Translations under genes and position numbers: made by a program
NCBI GenBank assembly: GCA_039028935.1
Contig: JBCCHD010000010.1
Location: forward strand, 1 to 64,000
Length of the DNA stretch: 64,000 nt
Reading direction: 5' to 3'
From: Pseudomonadota bacterium
Lineage (GTDB): Bacteria; Pseudomonadota; Gammaproteobacteria; Steroidobacterales; SZUA-146
Notes under the pieces: model-generated
Told to the model about the DNA's origin: nothing
Database searches by the model: none
What the model saw: only the letters and a program-made list of their open reading frames with translations
In this document: positions 33,703-43,684 of the stretch, piece after piece
Position numbering within the stretch: the first letter of the stretch is position 1
How the letters are laid out: each line of letters starts with the position of its first letter

Positions 33703-34173
33703 TTAACTGGTCACCGCCAACGCATCGCTGACCAATCGCTCGAGCTTCTCAATGTCGGGAATGAGCGGTGATTGGCTGGCCATCGTGACCTGACACAGCA
33801 CGGGAAGTGATTCACCAAACTGCTGAGGCTCAAGGGAGAGCGCATCCTCTTGCACCCGCACAAGCTGAGGAAAGCCCTGGCTGATCAAACCAAACGCGCG
33901 CGTGTTGAGATGATCGGTCAGGCAGCGTACGAGCACCACGCGCGAACGGCCCGCAGAGGGTGGCAGGTCGTCGCCGCAGATTCCCTCAAATGACACCACG
34001 GGAATCAACGAGCCTTCCCACTCGGCGGAGCCCACAAACCACGGCACACTGCCGGGGTTATCTTCTAGCTCATTGAGACTGATCACTTCCATCACGTTCG
34101 AGCGCGGAATCAGCAACGTCTTATCGGCTAACGGAATGAGCAGGCTTTGCACTTCATTAGTTTCGTCGGACAT
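33703..34173 (-). CDS. chpC: CheW-like accessory protein of the pilus chemosensory system
   Basis: 156 residues with a CheW fold: QSLLIPLADKTLLIPRSNVM, PWFVGSAEWEGSLIPVVSFE (CheW-type glycine and strand pattern), LVRCLTDHLNTRAFGLISQG. It directly follows chpA by 8 bases. In Pseudomonas ChpC is the accessory CheW-like protein of the same cluster, encoded there after chpB. It would couple an additional receptor to ChpA or tune its array. Compared with PilI it is shorter and more divergent. The name rests on position as much as on sequence. Confidence 0.8.
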   Translation of the reverse strand: MSDETNEVQSLLIPLADKTLLIPRSNVMEVISLNELEDNPGSVPWFVGSAEWEGSLIPVVSFEGICGDDLPPSAGRSRVVLVRCLTDHLNTRAFGLISQGFPQLVRVQEDALSLEPQQFGESLPVLCQVTMASQSPLIPDIEKLERLVSDALAVTS

Positions 34174-34181
34174 TCGCGTTC

Positions 34182-37100
34182 CTAACTTCGTTGTTTGATC
34201 GCGCGTGCGAGCAAGGGCTGCAGGACATCCAGTAAGGCGTTCTCCTGGTACGGCTTACCGAGGTACTTATCGACTCCCAACTCAAAGGCGCGAGCCCGAT
34301 GCTTTTCCCCCACTCGCGATGTGATCATGCAGATCGGCACGTGTTGGAGTGCATCCGTATTGCGAATATGCGAGGCCACTTCATAGCCGTCCATACGTGG
34401 CATTTCAATGTCGAGCAACACGCAGTCGGGCACCTGTTCTTGCATCACCGCGACCGCATCGACGCCGTCTTTCGCCAGCAGCACTTTCATGCTATTGCGC
34501 TCGAGCAGACGCTGTGTCACGCGACGCACTGTAATGGAATCGTCGACGACCAACACAACTGGGCGCAGGTCCTCGCTCGACTCAGCTATCACAAAGTCAT
34601 CGCCGTCACGCTCGTGAGTGTTGTTGCGAATCAGTGAAGCCACATCGAGAATCACGACGATGCTGCCGTCGCCCAAAATGGTGGCGCCCGCGACGCCCGT
34701 AATGCTAGACACCATCGGCCCTGCCGACTTAACCACGACCTCACGGCTACCGAGCAACTCATCGGCGAGCAACGCGCACGATTCTTCACCGGCTCGGACT
34801 AGAATCAATGGAATTGAAGCGCCCTCCAAACTCTCAGCGCTGAGTTCAGCGCCGCCGAGATACGGACTCAGCTTACGCACACTGTAGTTTTCGCCTTCGT
34901 GAGCGTACTCAATGTCCGCTTCCAGACAGTTGAGCACATCGTCTCGCTCAGCGCGCACCACACCGTGCACTGCCGGCAATGGAATCGCAAAGCGCTCGGT
35001 GCCGCAGCGAACCAACAACGCCTGACTCACCGCAAGGGTGAGCGGTAAACGTATCGTTATGACCGTCTCTTGACCGAACTGCGAGTCGAGCTGAATCGAG
35101 CCGCCCAGTTCTTTCACTTCACTGGCGACGACGTCCATGCCCACGCCCCGCCCCGCCGACTGGGTAACACTGCTCGCCGTGCTAAAGCCGTGACGGAAGA
35201 TAAGGTCATACGCCGCCCGATCATCGAGTGGACGCGCATCATCGACCAAACCCAGCGCTTGCGCTTTTTGTACAATCGCCTCGGCGTCCAGTCCACGCCC
35301 ATCATCGGTAACCCGTATAACCATTTCAGCGCCTTCGCGCGTCAGGTCGATATTGACAATGCCCTGCTCGGGCTTGCCGGCGCCTTGACGTGCTTGCGGC
35401 GTTTCGATTCCGTGGATAACGGCATTTCGCAGCATGTGCTCAAACGGCGGTAACATTCGCTGCAACACTTGCCGATCGAGTTCTCCCGAGGCGCCGGTCA
35501 CTACCAGGCGGGCCTGCTTGTTATGCTCGCTGGCGGCCTGCCGCACGATACGCTCGAAGCGTGAAACAAAGTGTGAAAACGGCAGCATACGCGATCGAAT
35601 GAGCGCATCTTGGAGTTCGCCGGTCACACGCGCTTGTTGCACCAGCAGCGATTCAGATTCGCGCGCGATATCGGTCATCAAATCTTGCAGGCTGGCCAGG
35701 TCACTGACCGATTCGGCGAGCGCTCGCGAGAGCTGCTGCAGGCCGGAATAGCGATCGAGCTCCAGAGGATCGAATTCTTCATCGCGCGTTGTCTGATCTT
35801 GATGCCGATGAAGAATTTGCGCTTCCGTTTCAATTTCGAGTTTGCGCAGCTGTTCGCGCAAACGCATGACGGTTTGCTGATGTTCGGTGAGATTAAACGA
35901 AATCGAGCCCACCTGTTCTTCGAGTCGAGCATGGAAAATGCTCACTTCGCCCGCATTGTTTAGCATATCGTCGAGCAGACGCGCATCGATGCGCGCTTTG
36001 TCTTGGGACTTCGGCTCATCACTCACGCTGGTTGCTAACGACGACACGGCCTCGCCGGTGTCGACTTCGGTGTCATCGTGCGCGTGGATGGCCGGCTCAT
36101 CGAACACGCTATCGCGTCTCTCAATCGGTGCCTGCTCAAACACGTCTTCGAGCACGGGCGGTGCTGATGCGGGTTCAGGCTCGATTTTCGCCTCCGGCTC
36201 CACGGACACTTCGCGCGTCATAACCGGCACCTCGGCCGGAAGCTCACCGCGCAGCAATGCCTGGAGTGCATCGATTAACGCCGGCTGCGGAGTGACCGCC
36301 ACGCTTCGCGTGAGTTGATCGGTCATCGCATGAAGCTGGTCAAAACTGGCTCGAATCGTCTTTTCATGCTCCGGTGTTGGCGCCTCACCGCCTTCACGAA
36401 GATGCTCTGCCAACGATTCGGTCTCGTGACTCAAATCGCCCATCGCCGCAATGCCCGCCATGCGCGCGCCGCCTTTGAGCGTATGCAAATGGCGCAGCAA
36501 TTCTTCGAGACGTTGCGGACTGGATTCGTCGTGGGCAAACCACCCTCTGAGCGCCTGCTCTGACGCGTCGAGTATCTCCACCGCCTCTTCGGAAAAAATC
36601 GACGCGATGTCCGGATCGTAGCCAGGGCCTTCATCGGTCGGCGGCAGCATCACTTCGCCGGTACGCTCGAGTGCTTCGACCGCCTGTTGAGCGGAATCAA
36701 ACAGCTGTGGCAGTGAATCGATGTCCGCGAGCAGCCACGACTGATCGGGCAGCTCAGTGAGCGAATTGACGCCACGCACGAGAAACTCGAACTGATCAGC
36801 CGCGCGCCCGATAATCGCGACTGCTTCATGGCTGAGCGGCAAACTTTCCGCCCGCGCGGTTCGTAGGTGTTGGTTGAGCGGAGTCGCAATCGCCGCCAAA
36901 GGCTGCACGTGCGCCGTATTGGAGCTGCCGCTGAGCGTGTGCCAGGCGCGATGGAGCGGCTCGCTCACCGCAAAGGGCTCGGCCTGTTGCGACACCTCAA
37001 GAATAAACTGCCGTACGTTTTCAAGATGACCGAGGCTCTCTTTGAGAAAAATGTCGTAGAGTGTCGGATCGAGCGTAATCGCGTACTCCGCATCGTTGGC

Positions 37101-39887
37101 CTCTTCAGCCTGCTCCGCATCCGACGTATCGACGGCGGCATCGTCGAATGTCGGGGGCAACTCCGACACCAAATGATCGGGTGGCGCTTCTTGCGGCTGC
37201 ATTTCCAGCACGACGCCCGGCACCATCGCCGTGATCGACGTGTCGTCGGTGCTCGGCACCTCCGAGGTCGCTGGCGATGGGTCTTCGTCAGGCGGTGCGT
37301 CGAAGGCAGGAACGCTGACGGTGTCATCGCGATCTTTATCATCCACTTCGGGACGCGCCTCGCCTCGGTCAAAGGCATCTTCGGCGATGGCCACGATCAA
37401 ACTGTCGTCGATGACATCCTCGGATATTTCAAGCTCAGTCATCGTATCGTCGGCAGGGGGTACGGTAGCGTCAGCCGCCGGTGGGGCATCGCCCAAATCT
37501 TCCAAGACCTCTTCCAGTCCGGTTACCACATCCTGCGCTACCGCCGATGGTTCCTCGTCCACCGCCGGCAGCTCGACGTCAGACTCGGCGTCGTTCGACT
37601 CTACCGCAAACTCATCAAACGGCTCTTCTTTTTCGATCGGCCGTTCAACCAGCTGCCAAGCGCGCTCCATCAATCGGTTGAGCGACGCCGGCGTCGGTGT
37701 GCCCATCTCTAGCTGCTCAATGAGCGCTGGCAAGCCGTCAACGGCTTCTTCAACCGTCGCCACCACCTCGGGTGTGGCTTCAAAATCATGGCCGACGACT
37801 TTATTGACCAGATTCTCGAAGCTCCAGGCGTATTCGCCAATCAGCATCGCACCGACCATGCGACCGCTGCCTTTAAGTGTGTGTAAGGAACGTCGAATCG
37901 TTAGCAGCACTTCCCGATTGGTCAGCTCCTGCTTCCAACGAGGCAAGGCGCGACGCAACGTCACCACTTCCTCTTTGGCTTCCTCAATAAAGAGTTCGAG
38001 TAGCTCCGGATCAACCCGTCGGCCACTGATGCCCGCAATGGGCTCTTCGAGCGCCGCCGCCCGACGCGCGGCGTCGGAATCGGCATTAAGCTTCGCGGCC
38101 TGGCGCACACCGGTGGCTTCAAAGACGCCCGTCGACGCCGGCTCATCGATCTGTGGGGTCGTGTCAACCGCCGCCGGTCCCTCGGTGTCCGGTTGACGTT
38201 TAATCGACTCCAGGCAGCGTTCGGCGTTGTCGAGCATATACCAAGGATCAGACCGGCCCGACCGCACTGTTTCCATGTAGTACTCGATGCTCACAATCGC
38301 ATCGGCGAGACGATCAAGCTCATGCGTGTGGCGGTTGATGTCGTCTTCGCCCGTCACCGCACTGATATGCCATTCAATGCGTTCAAGAAGCTCAGCCGCA
38401 CGCTCTTTTTCGAGCATGCCAAGTCCGGCTCGAATACCCGTAATAAGCTTGGGAATCGAATCGAGCACCGCGCCGTGATCCGGATTGTCGACAAACTGCG
38501 ACAGCATCTCTTTAATACGGGTCAGGTTCACGACACATTCGCGCAGCACGGCACCGGCCACGTTTTTGCGATCCGCCGCCGCCGCCACATCGCTCGCGCT
38601 CGTCGGCTGTTCGTCTTTTTTCTCGGGAATAATGACGCCCAAGAGCTGCTCGTCGATCGCGTCTTCGACATTGATCAACGTCGCCGCGATATGCAAAAGC
38701 TCGTCGTCGCCTGAGCGCTTGTCCTCAATAAAGGTGTGCAACCGCCGCGCTTCGCCGGCAACCTGCTGGCGCAATGCGTCCAGTCCCAGCATGCCCAGCG
38801 TGTCGCTGAGTTTTTTCATCGATTCGCGCTCGGGCTCGAGCTCTTGATGGTTGTCGCTCTTGGTGCGCACAAAGACGTCGATCGCGTCTTTAACGTTGCC
38901 CACGTCTTGCTTGATTGCCGCGCCAACGGTTTTCATTAGCTCCACGCTCGGCCCCTGGAGCGAGGTGTGTTCGCCGGCTGTTCCCGCCTCGCCCGGCTCG
39001 AGAAGCTCCGACAAACTAAATGAATTCTTGATGCCGGTGACACGCTTTCCGTCGGAGTCAGAGCGCGCGACGTAATACAATAGGTTGTTAATCAGATTGC
39101 GAGGGGGATCTTGAGTAAAGCCTTCCTCGCCCTCGAGCGTTAGGCGCTTGAGCACCGCATCCGCCTGTCCCAGCAGACGCTTAATCGCGGCGCTTGGTAA
39201 TAGACCACTTTCTTGAACCGCCTCGACAACGCCCCCCAGCACCCACCAAAACTGGTACACAGACGATACGGCGGCTCCGGCCTCAAGTTTGGCGGCCACA
39301 CCGCCCAGACGCGCAAGATTATTGAGCGCATCTTCACCACGAAGCCAGCCTAATAGCGCCTTTTGATAGTGTGGTCGGAGCTTTCGAGCCAGCACTTTGT
39401 AGTCCAGACTTTCCGGCGGTTTGGCACGCTCGGGCGTGGCGCCACCCTGGTCAATGTTGAGCACAAACAGCGAGCTTTCCGACAACAGCGGACTGCCGCG
39501 CACGGCGCGCAAATCGTTGAGCAGCGGCAGCAACACCAGCGGCACGTCGTGGCCGCCGCCGGCAACACGGTCGAGATAACCAGGAATCTGAACAATCGCG
39601 CGTGACAGCACTTCGAGACCGTCGTCGATGCCCGCGTCGCCATCGTGCATTTTGCGCGCGAGCGACACCATCTCTTCAACCAGTAGTGCACCGCCGTATA
39701 CCTCGACCATGCGCAAGGCGCCGTGTGCAGCGTGGAGCAGATCACCAACATTGGCCAAGTGCTCTTTCGCGTCGCGATTGTCTGCGTACTTCTGGAGTTG
39801 GTTACGCGCGTCGCCGAACGTGGTGCTCAGCTCTACTCGCACCCACTCCAAACCCTCGGCAGGCGATCGCGTGGCCACATTACTCAT
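34182..39887 (-). CDS. chpA: ChpA hybrid chemotaxis histidine kinase (type IV pili)
   Basis: 1901 residues. Start ATG 39887 has GAGGG five bases upstream. The N-terminal ~550 residues are FimL-like helical and degenerate Hpt-like regions. Three Hpt domains keep the phosphorylatable His: HTLKGSGRM near 670, HTLSGSSN near 984 and HTLKGGARM near 1135. Long acidic linkers separate them. Then the CheA core: dimerisation helices, HATPase with HMLRNAVIHGIE near 1490, DDGRGLD and GRGVGMDVV, a CheW-like P5 domain, and a C-terminal receiver (VVDDS, LLDIEMPRMDG near 1825, LGKPY). It should phosphorylate PilG and PilH in response to PilJ. Pseudomonas ChpA is longer (about 2470 residues) with more Hpt-type domains. 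Confidence 0.95.
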   Translation of the reverse strand: MSNVATRSPAEGLEWVRVELSTTFGDARNQLQKYADNRDAKEHLANVGDLLHAAHGALRMVEVYGGALLVEEMVSLARKMHDGDAGIDDGLEVLSRAIVQIPGYLDRVAGGGHDVPLVLLPLLNDLRAVRGSPLLSESSLFVLNIDQGGATPERAKPPESLDYKVLARKLRPHYQKALLGWLRGEDALNNLARLGGVAAKLEAGAAVSSVYQFWWVLGGVVEAVQESGLLPSAAIKRLLGQADAVLKRLTLEGEEGFTQDPPRNLINNLLYYVARSDSDGKRVTGIKNSFSLSELLEPGEAGTAGEHTSLQGPSVELMKTVGAAIKQDVGNVKDAIDVFVRTKSDNHQELEPERESMKKLSDTLGMLGLDALRQQVAGEARRLHTFIEDKRSGDDELLHIAATLINVEDAIDEQLLGVIIPEKKDEQPTSASDVAAAADRKNVAGAVLRECVVNLTRIKEMLSQFVDNPDHGAVLDSIPKLITGIRAGLGMLEKERAAELLERIEWHISAVTGEDDINRHTHELDRLADAIVSIEYYMETVRSGRSDPWYMLDNAERCLESIKRQPDTEGPAAVDTTPQIDEPASTGVFEATGVRQAAKLNADSDAARRAAALEEPIAGISGRRVDPELLELFIEEAKEEVVTLRRALPRWKQELTNREVLLTIRRSLHTLKGSGRMVGAMLIGEYAWSFENLVNKVVGHDFEATPEVVATVEEAVDGLPALIEQLEMGTPTPASLNRLMERAWQLVERPIEKEEPFDEFAVESNDAESDVELPAVDEEPSAVAQDVVTGLEEVLEDLGDAPPAADATVPPADDTMTELEISEDVIDDSLIVAIAEDAFDRGEARPEVDDKDRDDTVSVPAFDAPPDEDPSPATSEVPSTDDTSITAMVPGVVLEMQPQEAPPDHLVSELPPTFDDAAVDTSDAEQAEEANDAEYAITLDPTLYDIFLKESLGHLENVRQFILEVSQQAEPFAVSEPLHRAWHTLSGSSNTAHVQPLAAIATPLNQHLRTARAESLPLSHEAVAIIGRAADQFEFLVRGVNSLTELPDQSWLLADIDSLPQLFDSAQQAVEALERTGEVMLPPTDEGPGYDPDIASIFSEEAVEILDASEQALRGWFAHDESSPQRLEELLRHLHTLKGGARMAGIAAMGDLSHETESLAEHLREGGEAPTPEHEKTIRASFDQLHAMTDQLTRSVAVTPQPALIDALQALLRGELPAEVPVMTREVSVEPEAKIEPEPASAPPVLEDVFEQAPIERRDSVFDEPAIHAHDDTEVDTGEAVSSLATSVSDEPKSQDKARIDARLLDDMLNNAGEVSIFHARLEEQVGSISFNLTEHQQTVMRLREQLRKLEIETEAQILHRHQDQTTRDEEFDPLELDRYSGLQQLSRALAESVSDLASLQDLMTDIARESESLLVQQARVTGELQDALIRSRMLPFSHFVSRFERIVRQAASEHNKQARLVVTGASGELDRQVLQRMLPPFEHMLRNAVIHGIETPQARQGAGKPEQGIVNIDLTREGAEMVIRVTDDGRGLDAEAIVQKAQALGLVDDARPLDDRAAYDLIFRHGFSTASSVTQSAGRGVGMDVVASEVKELGGSIQLDSQFGQETVITIRLPLTLAVSQALLVRCGTERFAIPLPAVHGVVRAERDDVLNCLEADIEYAHEGENYSVRKLSPYLGGAELSAESLEGASIPLILVRAGEESCALLADELLGSREVVVKSAGPMVSSITGVAGATILGDGSIVVILDVASLIRNNTHERDGDDFVIAESSEDLRPVVLVVDDSITVRRVTQRLLERNSMKVLLAKDGVDAVAVMQEQVPDCVLLDIEMPRMDGYEVASHIRNTDALQHVPICMITSRVGEKHRARAFELGVDKYLGKPYQENALLDVLQPLLARAIKQRS

Positions 39888-39923
39888 CGCTGCCCTCGCT
39901 GCGTGTGGTGTCTACCGGCTCTT

Positions 39924-42008
39924 TCACGTTGAGGATTTCTCGTTTTCGATAATGGTTTCAATAAAGTCGTTCTCTTCGGTCGCCACAAGGTCCTGTAACA
40001 GGGCGTCCTCTTCTTCGGCCACGGCCTCCGCTTCCTCCATCACCATTTCTTTTGGCAGCGTAAACCCGGTCACCGAGTGTCGAAGCTGAGAGGCCATCTC
40101 CGCCAGCTTGCTGATCGAGTCCGACGTCGCACTGGTGTTTTCTGCCGTTTGCGCGCTGATTTCCTGCAGTACGCTCATGTTACGCGTGACGTCCGAGGCC
40201 GCCGTGGCCTGTTGTCGAGCAGACCCGGAAATGTTTTGTACCAAACTGGCAATCTGATTCGACACTTTTTCGATTTCGTCGAGGGCCGCGCCCGCGTTTT
40301 CAGCCAGCAGCGCGCCGCTCACGACATCGGTTGTGCTGCGCTCCATCGAGACGACCGCTTCATTGGTGTCGGCCTGAATGGTTTTGACCAGCACTTCGAT
40401 TTGTTTAGTGGCGTTGGTGCTACGTTCGGCGAGCCGTTGCACTTCGTCGGCCACCACACCAAAACCGCGACCAGCTTCGCCGGCCATCGACGCCTGAATG
40501 GAGGCGTTGAGCGCCAAAATATTGGTTTGCTCGGCAATGTCGTTAATCAGTTCAACGATGTTGCCAATTTCTTGAGAACTCTCACCGAGGCGCTTAATAC
40601 GCTTCGATGTGTCTTGAATGGTCTCCCGAATGGTGTTCATCCCGTCGATCGTGCGACGCACGGCCTCACCGCCCTTGTGCGCAATTTCAACCGAATGACG
40701 TGTCACTTCGCTGGAGCGTTCGGCATTGCTCGACACCTGCTCGATGGAGTGGGCCATCTTTGCAATCGAATCGGTCGCCGACGCCACTTGTTTGGATTGG
40801 TTGTCACTGGCCTTGGCCAGATGGTTGGCTGAGGCCTGTGTTTGGCGAGCGGCAGAATCGACTGACTCGGCCGCACCATCGATGGTCGACACGAGGTCGC
40901 GCAAGGCCTCGATCGCGTAGTTAATCGCATCCGCAATCGCACCGGTGATGTCCTCGGTTACTGTGGCTTCCACCGTCAGGTCGCCGTCGGCCAGATCACC
41001 CATCTCGTCGAGCAGACGCAAGATGGCTTCTTGCTGTTTATCGGCCACATCCGAGCCCGTCTCTACCGCTACCGGTGGCTCTTCAGGGCGTGATCGCGCG
41101 CCGATCATCAGTCCCAGAGCCGACAATAACGCGCCACCGAGCAATGCGAGTGGTAACCACGACGACTGCCACCATGAACTCGTACCGGCTTCGGCGCGCA
41201 CGCTGCCCAAACGCAGATTCAACGCACGAGCAGCTGTATCGATTTGCGCCGCCGCGAGCTGCGTTTCTTTTGCCGCCTCCAACGCGGTAAGCGTGTTACC
41301 CAACTCTTGAGAGACACTGGCCATCGCGCTTTGCACGGCCGTCAGTTGAGACTGTTGCGCACCGCTCAAGGCCGGCACGCCAGCTACAGTGCCCGAGCCG
41401 CCAAAGCTGCTCACCACCTCGCGCAAAAACAGTTCCGGGTCTTGCATCGGTTTGGCCGTCAGCGCCAGTCCGCGCTGCTCCAGGGCCAAAACAAGCTGTT
41501 CGGCCTGTAACTCCACACGCTCGAGTACCGGCGAGAATTGCTGACGCTGTCGAGGCGTAAGCGCCGCGGTCACGTTACCCATTTCACTGAGCAATGCCCC
41601 AACGCGTTGGCTCGCAAGTGCGGCCGAGTCAAGGCTTCCGATGACCGCTTCTTGTCCATCGATCACCTTCTTAACGCTGGCAACGACCAACCCCCACGAG
41701 CCCGCAACACGTTCGGCATTGAGCCCATCGATACTCGCGGCGTTGCGCTGAACTTCTCGCTGATTCATGAAACGACTGTTTTGTTTTTTCAGTCGCTCAA
41801 AGGCCGCTTCTTGTCCATTCACGGCTTCTTGCGCATCCAGTGCGGCGGTGAGCGCCTCGGATGACAGCGTCAAAAACTGAGCGTGCTGGCTCGCACCGGC
41901 TGCTTCACGATTGCCCAGCACATGGAGAGCGGCAGCCGCAATCAACAAAATGCAGAGCAAGATGCCGAAAAACAGGGCGCTACCCGCCCCTCGCTCACGT
42001 CTCATCAT
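39924..42008 (-). CDS. pilJ: PilJ methyl-accepting receptor of the Chp system
   Basis: 694 residues. One N-terminal membrane helix (GSALFFGILLCILLIAAAALHVL), a periplasmic PilJ-type ligand domain to about 290, a second helix (WLPLALLGGALLSALGLMIGA), then a HAMP-like segment and the cytosolic signalling hairpin with tip QTNILALNASIQASMAGEAGRGFGVVADEVQRLAE (given in two overlapping motifs of the MCP consensus). The C-terminus ends in an acidic tail without a CheR-docking pentapeptide. It signals pilus or surface inputs to ChpA through PilI. No SD is obvious, and the start has two adjacent ATG codons. Confidence 0.95.
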   Translation of the reverse strand: MMRRERGAGSALFFGILLCILLIAAAALHVLGNREAAGASQHAQFLTLSSEALTAALDAQEAVNGQEAAFERLKKQNSRFMNQREVQRNAASIDGLNAERVAGSWGLVVASVKKVIDGQEAVIGSLDSAALASQRVGALLSEMGNVTAALTPRQRQQFSPVLERVELQAEQLVLALEQRGLALTAKPMQDPELFLREVVSSFGGSGTVAGVPALSGAQQSQLTAVQSAMASVSQELGNTLTALEAAKETQLAAAQIDTAARALNLRLGSVRAEAGTSSWWQSSWLPLALLGGALLSALGLMIGARSRPEEPPVAVETGSDVADKQQEAILRLLDEMGDLADGDLTVEATVTEDITGAIADAINYAIEALRDLVSTIDGAAESVDSAARQTQASANHLAKASDNQSKQVASATDSIAKMAHSIEQVSSNAERSSEVTRHSVEIAHKGGEAVRRTIDGMNTIRETIQDTSKRIKRLGESSQEIGNIVELINDIAEQTNILALNASIQASMAGEAGRGFGVVADEVQRLAERSTNATKQIEVLVKTIQADTNEAVVSMERSTTDVVSGALLAENAGAALDEIEKVSNQIASLVQNISGSARQQATAASDVTRNMSVLQEISAQTAENTSATSDSISKLAEMASQLRHSVTGFTLPKEMVMEEAEAVAEEEDALLQDLVATEENDFIETIIENEKSST

Positions 42009-42073
42009 GATTCAATACTCGTCCGTTAATGCGATTGTTGCCTGTTGCTTGAAGCACCGCTGCAAATGTGCCG

Positions 42074-42616
42074 CTAGTGCATTGCGGCGCCGTCGCCACC
42101 GCTATTAATCAGTTTAATGACATCGATCACCGCCCAATTGCTATCGTCCTGGGCAAAGGTGCCCAACACAAAATCGCTCAACGGAGAGGACGAGCGCGGC
42201 GCCATCGTCATCTTGGCCGGAAAGCGGCGAAAGCCGAACACTTCATCCACGACGATCGCCACCGGCGCCGGCTCAATATTAATCAGCACAATGCGGCTAT
42301 CTCGACCGATGAGCGTCGGTTGATCACCACAGTACAAACGCACATCGATGACCGGAAACAGCGTGCCGCGTACGTTCGACAACCCCAGCATCCAGCGCCG
42401 AGAGCCCGGAACGCGCGTGGTGGCCGGTTTCTTGAGCACTTCGAGCACCTGCTCTTGGGGAACCAGGTAGTTGATACCATCAATCGCGACACCAACTCCC
42501 ACCCATTCGGTGCGCGCTTTTTGCACCTGCACGTCGGCGGCGCGCGCGCGGCTTTCCATTTCGCGCAGCAGCGCGAACGGTTGATCGGATAATCCGGACA
42601 GACTTGACTGCGTCAT
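42074..42616 (-). CDS. pilI: PilI, CheW-type coupling protein
   Basis: 180 residues, CheW domain with GVGVAIDGINYLVPQEQVLE, MLGLSNVRGTLFPVIDVRLY and VAIVVDEVFGFRRF. It links PilJ to ChpA. Located between pilH (2 bases upstream) and pilJ, as in Pseudomonas. The N-terminal 30 residues are a helical extension typical of PilI (LSDQPFALLREMESRAR). Confidence 0.95.
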   Translation of the reverse strand: MTQSSLSGLSDQPFALLREMESRARAADVQVQKARTEWVGVGVAIDGINYLVPQEQVLEVLKKPATTRVPGSRRWMLGLSNVRGTLFPVIDVRLYCGDQPTLIGRDSRIVLINIEPAPVAIVVDEVFGFRRFPAKMTMAPRSSSPLSDFVLGTFAQDDSNWAVIDVIKLINSGGDGAAMH

Positions 42617-42618
42617 AA

Positions 42619-42981
42619 TCAGGCCAGTGCAGCCGCCGTCTTTTCGATGAGGTCAGCCGCGGAAAAAGGCTTAACGATATAATCGACAGCGCCTTGTCGC
42701 ATGCCCCAAATGCGGTCCGTTTTTTGATTCTTGGTGGTCACCATGATCACCGGAATATCGGCGGTGGCCGGATCCCGACTCAATTGCCGTGTGGCCTGAA
42801 AGCCGTTTAGGCCAGGCATTACCACATCCATAAGAATCAGATCGGGCTGCTTGTCGCGCGCGATTTGAACACCCACTTCGCCGCTTTCGGCCGATAGGAT
42901 GTCGTAACCCTCACTCTCGAGCGCCGCTTTGATCACGTGCACCTCCGTCGGTGAATCATCAACGATAAGTACGACTGGCAT
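42619..42981 (-). CDS. pilH: PilH, CheY-like response regulator
   Basis: 120 residues starting at ATG 42981, chosen because GGGAG stands six bases upstream and the receiver begins there (MPVVLIVDDSPTEVHVIK). Conserved residues: acidic DD, acceptor Asp in LILMDVVMPGLNG, Thr in MVTTK, Lys in VKPFSAADL. Stand-alone receiver without output. In Pseudomonas PilH counterbalances PilG and acts on retraction control. An in-frame extension to 43104 overlaps pilG and is not supported. Confidence 0.95.
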   Translation of the reverse strand: MPVVLIVDDSPTEVHVIKAALESEGYDILSAESGEVGVQIARDKQPDLILMDVVMPGLNGFQATRQLSRDPATADIPVIMVTTKNQKTDRIWGMRQGAVDYIVKPFSAADLIEKTAAALA

Positions 42982-43000
42982 GGTTTCTCCCGACAGACTG

Positions 43001-43393
43001 CTAGCGACCGACGTGACGCTCGATAGCGCCCAGCAGTTCGTCTTTGGTAAAAGGTTTGGTGAGGTATTGCTCCGAGCCCACGATGCGACCCCGAGCGCGA
43101 TCAAACAGTCCGTCTTTACTCGACAGCATGATGACCGGCGTGCTGCGGAACACTTTGTTGTTTTTGATCAGCGAACAGGTTTGGTACCCGTCCAGTCGAG
43201 GCATCATGATGTCGACGAACACGATGTCAGGCTGGTGATCAGCGATTTTCGACAGTGCGTCGAACCCGTCTTCAGCGGTAAACACATCACAGCCTTCTTT
43301 CGACAACAGCGTCTCCGCCGTGCGTCTGATAGTCTTACTATCGTCAATGACCAGTACTTTCAAACCGGATAGATCGTTGGGATTGGATGTCAC
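43001..43393 (-). CDS. pilG: PilG, CheY-like response regulator
   Basis: 130 residues starting at GTG 43393 with GAGGA about nine bases upstream. Receiver motifs: VLVIDDSKTIRRTAETLL, acceptor in IVFVDIMMPRLDGYQ, MLSSK, and TKPFTKDELL. It is the first gene of the Chp operon, divergent from gshB across a 291-base intergenic region that must hold both promoters. Phosphorylated by ChpA, PilG favours pilus extension and cAMP signalling in Pseudomonas; the same role is inferred here. Confidence 0.95.
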   Translation of the reverse strand: MTSNPNDLSGLKVLVIDDSKTIRRTAETLLSKEGCDVFTAEDGFDALSKIADHQPDIVFVDIMMPRLDGYQTCSLIKNNKVFRSTPVIMLSSKDGLFDRARGRIVGSEQYLTKPFTKDELLGAIERHVGR

Positions 43394-43684
43394 ACTGATT
43401 GTCCTCGAACGCGAGCCTGCCGGGCTCTTCTGATGGCAACGTCGTCACGCGCGACGCCACCTCGAAGGGATAAACTGGTCCGGCGCATTAAGCGCTGTGA
43501 CCAGAGAGTGATAAACTACCATGCTCTCAGGTGTTATTGACTGAAAAGCAACGTGTTTTTGGCGATTACGCCTACCTTTTAACACATTGGAAGCCGCGCT
43601 TCCATTTGCCCATTCAAGAATTCGCGCATTGTCCGTGAAAAGACCCGTTCACTGCGCTGATCGTCCGGCCAAGGAGTATCGATT

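Noticed and set aside
36867-38196. Two long plus-strand frames opposite chpA
   Set aside because: They mirror the repetitive acidic linkers and Hpt regions of chpA (Ser/Arg-rich translation) and have no start signals.
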